A DNA stretch of 64,000 nt from Cordylochernes scorpioides (taxonomy: Eukaryota; Arthropoda; Arachnida; Pseudoscorpiones; Chernetidae). This document shows positions 55,690 through 64,000 of the stretch, one piece after another. The DNA is taken from the NCBI GenBank assembly GCA_030710605.1, contig CP092865.1, positions 35,316,244 through 35,380,243 on the forward strand. Direction: 5' to 3'. Under the pieces are notes generated by a model. That model was not told the origin of the DNA, searched no databases, and saw only the letters and a program-made list of their open reading frames with translations. Numbering within the stretch: position 1 is the stretch's first letter; every line of letters begins with the position of its first letter. The position numbers and the translations under genes were made by a program.

Positions 55690-55910
55690 ATAGAAAATAG
55701 GACATTTCATTAGAGGTTTTTATTTCATTGACAAGTTTTGAAGATATATTTTGTCATCTTCAGGATCAAATTAAAAACAAAATATTCGACAGTATATATT
55801 TGAGGTTCATAAGTATTCTTTGTATTTTGTTTCAAATTTAGCATTAGCTTTTTCTAAAGAAATATGAATTCCAGGTAGAGGTATCCTTTTATTATTAACT
55901 TTCATTAATT
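55690..55910 (-). repeat. Decayed 3' end of a Penelope-like element
   Basis: On the minus strand, CCTGAAGATGACAAAATATA, then CTTC, then AAAAC and TTGTC recall the hammerhead-like hairpin of PLE 3' ends. On the plus strand, AAAGAAATATGAATTCCAGG and TAGAGGTATC near 55857 resemble the closing block of PLE-2 at 8109-8145. No coding part is left. Confidence 0.4.
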
Positions 55911-56340
55911 ATTTTTATCATAACTCCGATAATAATTAAATATATTCCTAAAATGTTTAATCTTGAGAACTATTATAAAGAAAAAATTAAAAACACAGAT
56001 CAAACATGTTAAAATAATTAGTAATTTTTTAAAGCTTAAATAAAATTATTTTCATTATTTTTATAAAAGTCATATTTAGAAAATGTTCTGTTTAATTAGA
56101 TTTTTTTATTACTGTGTGTATGTGTAAGACCATGTGATGTATAATTTGAAGCTACTCTATATTTTATATTAATTTATATAAGAAAATTATGAATATATGT
56201 CATAATTTGTATATAATTGTATGCACCTCCGACCCACTATGCATGTACAATGTATGATTTTCAAAGATTTAATAAAGAATAAGGTAACTGGAGGAAAGAA
56301 AGTAGCAACAAAACATAGGAAATAGGTTTAAAGCGGGCAC
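55911..56340. other. AT-rich DNA, no gene seen
   Basis: No supported feature. Confidence 0.4.
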
Positions 56341-56354
56341 AATTATAAATAACT

Positions 56355-56800
56355 TGTACAGTCAATACTTCCTGACAGAAGGCCGGACGTATCTAGTGAC
56401 CGCAGAAGTTATATTAGTCGAGAAACACTCAATACTTCCTGGCAAAGCAGGACGTATCTGGTGACCAGAAGTTATAAAAGTAGAGTTTTGGCTTCCAACA
56501 AGGTGACATCGGCTCTGGACCTCTCTCCCTCTGCTCATCCCGTAGCTAAGTACAATCACCGCCATGTGATCAGATAATTAATAATCAAAACCCGCTCCGC
56601 CTTCTCAAGCTTTCTTTCCTCCAACCCAGTTGCCTTTTATTTTCAAACCCCATCACGTGTCCTGATTACTCCTAACTGTGTGCTTCACTTGCCACTCAAC
56701 GACTGCGCTTCAACCAATCCTCACCATTCAAATCGAACAACAAGAAATTCCGCAACGATATTGTCACAGAACGGTTAAGTCGACAGGATTCTACAACAGT
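56355..56800 (+). repeat. Possible solo LTR
   Basis: Starts TGTACAGTCAATACTTCC, has an internal imperfect duplication (TCAATACTTCCTG...GGACGTATCT...GTGACC twice, 56360-56470), a TATAAAAG box at 56474, a C/T-rich transcribed part, and ends CGACAGGATTCTACA. GGACAGGATTCTACA also follows element D copy 1 at 17244. No paired LTR is found, so this stays tentative. Confidence 0.35.
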
Positions 56801-56862
56801 GTAATACATCAAATATTGCAGTGTAATAACATTGGATATATTACATATATATATACACACAC

Positions 56863-57225
56863 TTGCTCTCGTGGTCAGGAAATGCCTTATTTATTTTTAA
56901 TATATATATATCAAAAATAAAAATGGCATATCCTGACTAGGAGCACATGTGCTTTACAGAAGGCAGAACGCCATCTGGTGGGACAGAAATCAACTAATCA
57001 TTGATTTAGCCTGTTCCCTGATATTTGGCCAACCCAATTTCTTGATAAATCAAGAAAAGCCATCCACGAACGCGTTTCGCGCTTTTTGGCGCTCGTCAGC
57101 GTGGAGTAAGCTGTACCACTGTGACCAAAAATATATTTTGGTCCCAGAGGCTTCTTGAAAAACCAAGAAATAGGCATTTAAGGCCAAACCTGCGTAAATA
57201 CGCTTAACAAATGGCAATATGAAAG
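56863..57225 (-). mobile_element. Hammerhead repeat family B, copy B4, with fold-back end
   Basis: Full B order on the minus strand, through CCAAACCTGCGTAAATACGC. At the left edge GCTCTCGTGGTCAGGAAATG (56862) is the rough complement of CATATCCTGACTAGGAGC (56927), making a snap-back of about 40 bp around a TA-rich centre near 56903. Similar in kind to the palindrome in the family A insertion at 16520. Confidence 0.75.
57063..57105 (-). ncRNA. Hammerhead ribozyme, family B copy B4 (canonical core)
   Basis: Minus strand: stem I TCCACG/CGTGGA (6 of 6), CTGACGA, stem II GCGC/GCGC with loop CAAAAA, GAAA, stem III of two pairs (A-U, C-G around GC), cleavage triplet GUU, total 43 nt. No core base deviates. 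This is the best-preserved ribozyme in the window. The minimal stem III is like those known from PLEs and retrozymes. GUU is a permitted but slower triplet than GUC. Confidence 0.85.
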
Positions 57226-57235
57226 AAAAAGAAAA

Positions 57236-57960
57236 GGTAATTTAAACCAACAACCTCATATTGTATATAATATAACAAGATTTCCATGTTGTATAACACA
57301 TGATTGACATATGTCATTACATCACATCATCATATGTGATGTACTTTGTACAAACTGAGGATAAATAAATAAAACTCTGTAATAGATTAAGAGTTGAGCT
57401 AAAGCAAGAGATTGAGATAGAAGTCCAAAAACGTCAAATATCGAGGCTTACACGATGTCAGGGCGTTGCCAGAGTGTACAATATATCTTCCGATCCACGA
57501 TCTTATAGCATCCGCTGAAACCCAATACTTCCTCTCGGCAAAGATACATAAGCCTCCAACAGGGCCAGGAATAAACAGTCACTTCACCATCGGTGCAAGC
57601 CCTCGTCGGTGGTTGTGTTCAAGGTCCACCTCATCGACCATGTAGAACAGTAAGAACTCTTCTATCTCCACATTTCGCTCCTAGCTCGACTTTTATCTGT
57701 TCATGGAACTTTCCTAGTACAACTGTGTCTCTTCGTTTTTTGTGTATGGACATTTTCAAGTCTTCCACTCTGCTTCGACCACGACTGCCTGCACTCTGTG
57801 AGAACTGTTAAAGGTGTTCCAAGGTGCAGAGAGGTACTGGAAAACTCTCCACGCCCTGACTGTCCCTCTCGGTTACTACAGGTTTGCCCCTCTCGGTTAC
57901 CACACCACAGCGAGAGACCCTCGGTTAACACAGTATAGCGAGAGTCGACATGATTTCACA
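57236..57960 (-). repeat. Dispersed element D, copy 2
   Basis: Uninterrupted relative of 16370-17285, including GTACTTTGTACAAACTGAGG and GATTAAGAGTTGAGCTAAAG. It holds the same minus-strand peptide region (KVELGAK, then EEFLLFYMVDEVDL, 57600-57700) with stops. It carries a single AATAAAACTCT at the point where copy 1 has the ribozyme-repeat insertion. Confidence 0.5.
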
Positions 57961-58035
57961 CCATATATATATATATTTAAAAAAGATGCATATATTGGAT
58001 TTCTAATTATTTTTATTGTTCCAATATTTCGAGGG

Positions 58036-58068
58036 GCAACTCGCCTCTCTTTATCGAGGATGTTTGTG
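58036..58068 (-). ncRNA. Decayed hammerhead-like hairpin downstream of PLE-3
   Basis: Minus strand: TCGATAAA, stem GAGAGGC/GCCCCTC (6 of 7) with loop GAGTT, then GAAATATTGG. It occupies the same place relative to PLE-3 as the hairpins of PLE-1 and PLE-2. CTGATGA is not intact, so it is at best a relic. Confidence 0.35.
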
Positions 58069-58353
58069 TTTTTCACTAGAACACGCGCGCACGCGTATAC
58101 CACTCTCGTTCTACAAGGCCAATGAAAGAACTGTATCTTTGACTCAACTATTGCCTTCAGTTTATATACAGTAAATAATTATATTTATATTTAATATTAT
58201 AGATTATTATTTTATCTATGGAAGATATAGAGATTTATATACAACACAGTGTAATTGTAAAAAATTGTGTTTACATATTAATTCTAAATTAAAAAAATTT
58301 AAAGCAAAATAAATTATTAAATAAAAGGTATATACATAGATATTTATAAATAA

Positions 58354-59105
58354 TTAAGATATGAATTCTTTATAAATTTCTGGAAAATCAATTTTTCTGT
58401 TTATACTCTGTTTATCTTCGGCAGAAGCCCAACTTTCTAAAAACAGTCTACTATGCTTTTCTGTTATGTTTTTGTATATAATTGTGGTCTGTTTGAAATC
58501 TGGTATATGGCTATTGTTTAGGGAGTGGTCTACTAGTAGGGATAATGGTTTGTAGTTTTTTAAAGCTGCTTTATGTTGATTGATACGATCTTTAAGTGAT
58601 TTACCTGTTTCTCCAATGTATGTAGCTTGACATGTCTGGCAGGGAATTTTGTAAATTACATTGGTTGTATTTTCTTGGTTTGAAATATTTTTTGTATCTG
58701 AGTGGCGTAATATTTGTCTTAGATTTTGTGCAGATTGATATGTTGTAATTATATTGTATCTCTTTAAAATTCGGGCAATTCTCTCCGAACCGTAGCTATA
58801 TGGAATAGAGCAATATCTTTTTTGAGACTGATCACGACTATTATTTGAAGGTATATCTCTCTGTTTATAAAAATGTTTTTCAATAAATTTTTTTGGATAA
58901 TTATTATTTATTAATTCTTTGAAAATTCTATTTCTTTCTTCTGTTGCACTATTTCTATTTGAATGGTGTGTTTCTATTCTTTTAGAAAGAGATTTCACTA
59001 CGGCTATTTTGTTATGTATGGGACCAAAGGAGCTAAAATTCAAATAGTTTCCGGTGTGAGTGGGTTTCCTGTAAATGCAAGTTTCGATGTTATATTGATT
59101 CCTTT
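58354..59105 (-). pseudogene. Penelope-like element PLE-3, C-terminal part
   Basis: The minus strand begins near 59105 with IETCIYRKPTHTGNYLNFSS, the thumb end of a PLE reverse transcriptase. It passes through SLSKRIETHHSNRNSATEER and IPYSYGSERIARILKRYNI, and ends with the GIY-YIG endonuclease (NVIYKIPCQTCQATYIGETG, then SLKDRINQHKAAL and NNSHIPDF). 229 codons (59043-58354) are open without a break. The catalytic reverse transcriptase part is missing by 5' truncation. The sequence differs strongly from PLE-1 and PLE-2, so a second PLE family is present. Confidence 0.85.
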
Positions 59106-59124
59106 TAAGGTATATATATTAAAA

Positions 59125-59330
59125 AGAAAGAAGCCTGATCCACGCTTACGAAGGCCTACAGCCCGAAACGCGTTCGTGGATGGCTTTTCTTGATTTATCA
59201 AGAAAATGGGTTGGTCAAATATCAAGGAACAGGCTAAATCAACGTTTACTTGATTTTTTTCCAATAGATGGCGCTCTGTCATCTAATAAGCACATGTGCT
59301 CCTGGTCAGGATATTTATTGTATTCAGTAA
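59125..59330 (+). mobile_element. Hammerhead repeat family B, copy B5
   Basis: GGCTTTTCTTGATTTATCAA, AATGGGTTGGTCAAATATCA, GGCTAAATCAACGTTTACTT and AGATGGCGCTCTGTC follow the family B order on the plus strand, ending near CTCCTGGTCAGGATATTT (59300). It directly abuts the truncated 5' side of PLE-3. Confidence 0.65.
59139..59180 (+). ncRNA. Inactivated hammerhead, family B copy B5
   Basis: Stem I TCCACG/CGTGGA (6 of 6), GAAA, CGCG stem III and GTT are intact. The core reads CTTACGA instead of CTGACGA (G5 to T), which should abolish cleavage, and stem II begins with an unpaired A. Confidence 0.65.
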
Positions 59331-59384
59331 CAAAGGTAACCCAGGCTTCTGGAGAGTTTCCATAGATCGTTGTTTTTTCACAAA

Positions 59385-59415
<31 letters not shown>

Positions 59416-59507
59416 GATGGAAAAGTTGCCGGGAGGAAATTGATCCATAGAAGCATAGGGCGCCTCTCCCGTCAAAAAAAACGTCAAAAACTGACGCCAT
59501 ATATTGA

Positions 59508-59583
59508 CCGTTGCCGCAACTAGCGGCCTCGGGTCGGTGTGTTGTGGCTTTGTCACCGACCCGAGGCCGCTAGATGCGGCGAC
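59508..59583. repeat. GC-rich hairpin with about 30-bp arms
   Basis: GCCGCAACTAGCGGCCTCGG and GTCGGTG are answered, after a short loop, by CACCGACCCGAGGCCGCTAG and TGCGGC. One mismatch. A related half-site lies at 26288-26335. Such hairpins occur as fold-back transposon termini. Confidence 0.75.
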
Positions 59584-59846
59584 AAAATTTATTTATTAAA
59601 ATACATTCAGGATTTTGGAAGAAAGACATGTATGTTTTTGTAAAATTACCATCTAGAATATATCCTGAATAAGATTTTAGTGCAAAAACATACATCTATA
59701 AGGGAATTTTTTTAAAGATCTTCATTATTCTTAAAAAAAAAATTTAATTTTCTTTTTATTTGCCATATATACATATATATTTCCTTTTAACTGCTCTTTT
59801 CTTCAATTAGAATAGAATATTATTTAATAAATTATATATAATATTG

Positions 59847-59904
59847 TTAACACAAGGCAATAACGCGCCATCTATAAATAAGGCGCGTTATTGCCTTGTG
59901 TTAA
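59847..59904. repeat. Perfect 23-bp inverted repeat with 12-bp loop
   Basis: TTAACACAAGGCAATAACGC with GCC (59847-59869) is exactly complementary to 59882-59904. The loop is ATCTATAAATAA. No coding sequence. It could be a tiny fold-back element or paired termini. Confidence 0.85.
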
Positions 59905-60102
59905 TTTATGCCTAACTGGCCTTGTGTTTATTGTTTGCTGAATAGCATTGCTCGAAGCAAATATTTGAATGTAATTCTACTGTCCTATAAGCTTATGTCC
60001 ATAGTTTACTTGAAAACCATTTCTAAGATTCCATCCTTCAGTGTAGCATATAAAAGCAGAATGATCCAATACAGTATTAGAGCTCTGAGAAGCGGTCTGG
60101 TG

Positions 60103-60225
60103 GATTAAATTGGCGAAACCGCTGGGAGGGTTCACCACTGATGAGCCAAGCCCTCCCAATATATTTTTTCATCGCAGTAAGGACAGTAGAAATTTGTATT
60201 ATGTTTAAAAGAAACATTCGCGCTT
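60103..60225 (+). repeat. Dispersed repeat E (best copy)
   Basis: GGATTAAATTGGCGAAACCG, CTGGGAGGGTTCACCA, CTGATGAGCCAAGCCCTCCC and TCATCGCAGTAAGGACAG. Complement of 18885-18997 with few differences; also 24809-24905 and 15062-15130. Confidence 0.65.
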
Positions 60226-60584
60226 TTAAGTCCTTTTATTTTATATAATATTGTAATAAGGTCTGTAGAGTTAATATTTAATTATATTATTGAAAAGAAA
60301 CACATTGCCAGTAAATTTATTTGTTACAATTATTTATGTTTCGAAAATATGTATTAATGCCATTTGCCCTTGATACTAAAAGTTAATCATGAAAATAAAA
60401 AATAAATACAAAAAGTACCCACACAATGGTTTCAATTAATATCCTAAATTTATATTACAAAGTTATTTTTAAAAATATATTTTAGCGAGTTAGATGATTA
60501 GCTAATTATATGACTAACTTTAATTCAACACTTCCTTTAATTCTGATCTCTTGGAATGTTGAATTAAAAGGTTCAATTGTAAAT
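60226..60584. other. AT-rich DNA, no gene seen
   Basis: No supported feature. Confidence 0.4.
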
Positions 60585-60915
60585 AAAATGATAGCAAGTT
60601 ATTTCTTGCCCCTACGCCATCATTACGTCACTCAAGGTCACCGTCGCCCCACATTGCTTATTCATCCTCATCTTTACTTCTCGAAGTTACCGCAGTGAGG
60701 CGCTGGTTGCGAGTGAAATAGGGAAAATTTGTTAATAATTTGTTAATAACTTAAAGGATATTCGAGACAGAACCCTGAAAATTTGCCTAACGGGTTTTTC
60801 AGATTCAACTCTATATTCTGTTATGGTTTCAGCCAGATTAATTACGTATTGTGTACGTGCATAGCCGACAAACATACATACATACATACATACACTGACT
60901 TTTATTCATATAGTG
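60585..60915 (-). mobile_element. Helitron 5' fragment
   Basis: Minus-strand relative of 17290-17646, sharing ATGATAGCAAGTTATTTCTT, GCCCCTACGC, ATTACGTCACTCAAGGTCAC, GAAATAGGGAAAATTTGTTA and, near the 5' side, the complement of ACTGACTTTTAT. CATACATACATA repeats lie at 60873-60892. No 3' terminus is attached. Confidence 0.65.
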
Positions 60916-61638
60916 AAATATATATTAGCATATATATCTTCCCTCCCAATTTCTAAATAAAGAAACTCTGTAAATTCTTAAATATTTATTTAATTCAATT
61001 ATAAATCAATCTGTAAAAATTATTTTTTTTTTTAAAAACGCTTACACACTTTTCTCTCTTTAACAATATATTTAAAATATTAGTTTCCGTTTGTAAATGC
61101 TAGGTAAATTTGGTTTGCGTTGAATTAAGTGTGAAAAACTTTGTTTTTCTAGTTTTATTGAAAATAGATATACGTGGTTATCTTTTCTTGATTAATAGAA
61201 AAGGTGTGATTGATACTTAGTAAAAAATAAGTAACGATGTTAAAAAATGGTAAAAAACAATAAGAGTATACAATACATATTTACAATTCTCTTCAGCCCA
61301 AACCTTGAGAGTGTATTCTTCTAGAAAGGGGCTACTTGATTTCTCCTTTTAAAATGGTGGTGGTGTCTTGTCCCCGTGGAAAAGGGAGGTGCCATTGCCC
61401 CGTTAGTCAGCCACATTTCAGAGTTCCCTGTTCACGGTTACCGTAGCGGCTCGGGGCTCACGACACCGTACTTCGCCCTACAGGGCAGTTTAAATGTCTT
61501 ATATAATAGAATTCTTTCTTAACATATTTTAAGGACTATTATCGTGAATAAAATTTCAAAAATATAATTACCTTTTCGTATAGAAGGAAATTAATGAATA
61601 AATCAAATGTTGAATATGCAAACCTCATATATATATAT
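60916..61638. other. Gene-free region
   Basis: No supported gene. A GC-richer patch at 61300-61490 (GTGGTGGTGTCTTGTCCCCG, CCGTAGCGGCTCGGGGCTCA) is unassigned. Confidence 0.4.
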
Positions 61639-62149
61639 TGTTGCGTTGTTGTTTGACAAAGAATAACTTCCGTGGGTACAAAGGATCTTAGGACTTTATT
61701 TAAGCCAAATCGATATAAAATGATTACAGAAGAGTCTAAAATAAAACAACAATAAAGAACACAGCAGTTACAAACTCACCAAATGCAGCACGGTGAGGGA
61801 AAGCAGGAGCAAAACAGGAGACAGAAGTTCGTAGAACCTTCTAGAATATTCCAGAAAGTACACCGGCGTCGACGGTAAGCAGCAGTCCGACCTCTAGGGA
61901 CAGCAGCTTGCTTGGAATCCACCACGTAGCTTCGTTCTTCGACTTTTTTGCAAGAGTTCTTCACCCCTATATATCCCCGAGTAGATCTTTCCAGAACGGT
62001 CATGGTTGGTTAGCCAATCAGAAAGCCGCCAGCACTGAGCATTGCGCAATCGCTATTGATTGGCCAATCAGTTGTTCTCCGATTTTTCTACATTTTCTAA
62101 GACGTTCTAAAACATTCTCTTCTAGAATGCGCCATTTTTCTACGTAACA
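61639..62149 (-). repeat. 3' LTR of the gypsy element
   Basis: Minus strand begins TGTTACGTAGAAAAATGGCG and ends CAACAACGCAACA; 511 bp with TG...CA ends. It has two CCAATCA-type motifs near 62015 and 62063, a TATATA box near 61970, and a poly-A signal-like AATAAA (plus-strand TTTATT near 61697). Confidence 0.75.
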
Positions 62150-62160
62150 CTGCCCCCTCC
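62150..62160 (-). promoter_or_regulatory. Polypurine tract
   Basis: Minus strand GGAGGGGGCAG lies immediately upstream of the 3' LTR, the expected plus-strand primer for reverse transcription. Confidence 0.75.
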
Positions 62161-63230
62161 TTAGGACTGATCGTTCCGAACAGTCCATTGTTCTGGAACA
62201 GTACCCCTGAAAGGTGCTATTCGGTTGTAGTGCACCACTTTGGGTTTAGACGTCGGGGTCTTCTGAATCCGATAGATGACATCATTGAGGCACTTGATGA
62301 TCTTGTAGGGTCCTTCCCACTGATACTGAAGTTTAGGAGAAAGTCCTTTCTTCCGTTGAGGATTATGGAGTCAAACCATTTCACTCTCTTTGAAAGTCTT
62401 GTGGGAAGTCTTGACGTTGTACCTGTCTTTCATTTTCTCGCTGGAAAACGATTCATGCTCAGCTGATCGATAGGCCATCAGGAGCATGGGAAGATGTTAA
62501 TCCCAGTCTCTTTGATTCTTGTTAACAAACATGGTCAGGTGTTGTGTAAAAGTCCTGTTAAAGCGTTCAACCATTCCATCAGATTGAGGATGCAAAGGTG
62601 TATAGTTCTTGTTTTCTCAATGCCCAGTCGTCTACACAATTATTGAAAAATATTTTATTCAAAATTTCTTCCTTGGTCGGAATGCAGAATTCTTGGCACA
62701 CCAAAAATGCAGACCCAATCTTGCAGTAGCGCCTCGGATACAGTTAAAGCCTCTTGGTCTGGAATAGGAACTGCGACAGGCCATTTAGTGAAGTAATCCA
62801 TTATTACCAGGATATATTTATTTCCTAGGTCGCTTTTTGGAAAGGGCCCCGTAACATCAATGGCAATCCGTTCATATGGGGCACCTACATTGTAGATTTT
62901 CAACTTTCCTTTGGATCTTGTTGTCGGTCCCTTTCTCGCTGAACATTGCGTACAGTTTCTGCACCATTTTTCAACATCAGCTCGACTTTCCGGCCAAATG
63001 AATCTTTCTCTAGCTTTGGCCAATGTTTTTCTGAGGCCGAAGTGACCTCCCGTGGGACTGTTATGCATCTCCTGGAGAGCCAAAGGTACATGAGATCTGG
63101 GTAAAACCAACTTCCAGGATTCATGCTTGCCATCCTCGCTCTCCCATTTCTTGTATAAGACTCCAGCTCTCAGGGTCAAAGAATTCCAGAGGGACCAGAG
63201 ACTTTTGGTTTTAGGACTGTACGGGGCCAC
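62161..63230 (-). pseudogene. Ty3/gypsy integrase
   Basis: 62655-63230 is open: zinc-binding HNSPTGGHFG and CRNCTQC (HHCC), then the core with first catalytic aspartate in YERIAIDVTGPFPKSDLGNK, and second in ILHSDQGRNFE. Downstream frames, interrupted by frameshifts near 62655 and 62500, still show the C-terminal GPY/F module (WEGPYKIIKC) and KPKVVHYNRIAPFRG near 62200. It would insert the cDNA copy into the genome. A short insertion of AT-rich bases near 62640-62660 breaks the frame right after the second aspartate. Confidence 0.85.
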
Positions 63231-63838
63231 ATCTTCCCAGGATGGTCTTTCATCTGATTACTTCCAATTTATCATTGGCAAGAGATCTCGATCTTCACGT
63301 TGAGCTTTTCTTAAAGCTTGTCCAGTCCAATGTTGCTCTTCTACTTCATCGCTTTCTTGCACTGTAACTTGCCTTACGCCATATTTGTCTTTAGCACGAG
63401 CACAATGTCCACATTGTGGAACACATGGCCTTCTTGAAAGCGCATCAGCATTCTGGTGGCGTTTTCCAGGACGATATTGAATTTTAACTTGGTATTCCTG
63501 AAGTCTTTAGATCCATCTGGCCAGCTGTCCTTCTGGATTCTTGAAATTTAAAAGCCATTGCAAGGAAGCGTGATCACTCCTGAGAATAAATTCCTGTCCA
63601 TATAGGTAGTGAGATGGAAATGTTCAATAGATTTGACGATAGCCAGCAACTCTTTTCTAGTAACACAGTAGTTTCGTTCGGGGTTAGATAGAGTCTTGCT
63701 AAAATAAGCAATTACTCTTTCGGAGCTTTCCTGCACTTGTGAGAGGACGCCACCAATTCCTGTATTACTTGCGTTTGTGTCCAGGATGAAAGAGTCTACA
63801 GGTCTAGGGAAGGCCAGAATAGGAGCAGCCACCAGCAT
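63231..63838 (-). pseudogene. Ty3/gypsy RNase H
   Basis: 63548-63838 reads ILAFPRPVDSFILDTNASNT, GIGGVLSQ, RVIAYFSKTLSNPERNYCVT, RKELLAIVKSIEHF. The usual DTDAS at the active site is DTNAS, replacing a likely catalytic aspartate. After a frameshift near 63600 the second part gives RSDHASLQWLLNFKNPEG, then YRPGKRHQNADALSRRPC and VPQCGHCARAK. One in-frame stop (ARWI, stop, RLQEY). The protein removes RNA from the RNA-DNA hybrid. Confidence 0.8.
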
Positions 63839-64000
63839 CTCTTTCAGTTATTCGCTGGCAATCGGGAGTCCAAACAAACGGCCTTATATTTTAAGTCAAA
63901 CGATGTAGAGGTCTTGCAGTATTGGAGAACCCCGGGATGAACCTTCGGTAGTAAGTGCATAATCCCAGAAAGCTTCTCAGTTGTGTCAAATCTTTAGGAG
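63839..64000 (-). pseudogene. Ty3/gypsy reverse transcriptase, C-terminal end
   Basis: The minus strand gives KDLTQLRSFLGLCTYYRRFI, then PGFSNTARPLHRLT and a stop, the thumb/connection motif of gypsy reverse transcriptases (LRSFLGLxxYYRRFI). The catalytic part lies outside the window. Confidence 0.85.

Larger units (their letters stand above)
61639..64000 (-). mobile_element. Ty3/gypsy retrotransposon, 3' half (continues past the window)
   Basis: Read on the minus strand from the right edge: reverse transcriptase end, RNase H, integrase, purine tract and 3' LTR. Gag, protease and the 5' part lie beyond 64000. It differs from the LTR element at 8875-14609. Frameshifts and stops are present but the motifs are well preserved, so it is younger than that element's interior. 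Confidence 0.9.

Noticed and set aside
18940..60150. Repeat E as a functional type II hammerhead
   Set aside because: Only about 19 bases lie between GAAA and CTGATGA; after a stem III there is no room for a stem I hairpin, so no local fold works.

Overview
This is eukaryotic, very AT-rich DNA from an animal genome, most likely an arthropod. That placement is an inference from the transposon mix: mariner, Tc1, Helitron, Ty3/gypsy, a Tx1/L1-like LINE and Penelope-like elements (PLEs) with GIY-YIG endonucleases. I see no intact host gene. Two short stretches (20808-21038 and 44697-44883, both minus) read like host-type coding exons or pseudogenes. Almost everything else that can be named is transposable element sequence, usually broken by stops and frameshifts and often nested.

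Layout. 1-4.4 kb: AT-rich DNA, a promoter-like patch, a dead mariner and a LINE ORF1 remnant. 4.5-8.15 kb: two PLE copies head to head, each with a hammerhead-like hairpin at its 3' end. 8.9-14.6 kb: a Ty3/gypsy-like LTR element with almost identical 782-bp LTRs around a heavily decayed minus-strand gag-pol. 14.6-24.9 kb: a mariner scrap, a Helitron with nested insertions, tandem and dispersed repeats, and a cysteine-containing pseudogene. 24.9-29 kb: a mariner with its catalytic triad, then two hammerhead families. 30-35 kb: Tc1, a Helitron carrying a tRNA-like gene, a duplicated segment that preserves the Helitron's empty site, and a second Helitron. 35-43.3 kb: desert, a Helitron end and two mariners. 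44.6-48.5 kb: candidate exon, ribozyme repeats and a truncated mariner. 50-54 kb: a GC-rich LINE joined to a ribozyme repeat. 54-60 kb: more ribozyme repeats, a third PLE and strong hairpins. 61.6-64 kb: the 3' half of another Ty3/gypsy element that runs off the right edge.

Most interesting system: at least three families of small (about 317-348 bp period) repeats, partly in tandem, each carrying a hammerhead ribozyme with a minimal stem III. They sit in the same window as PLEs that could supply reverse transcriptase. This matches the idea of retrozymes (non-autonomous elements spread through self-cleaving, circularising RNA), here in several families and states of decay. Copy 57063-57105 keeps the full canonical hammerhead core.
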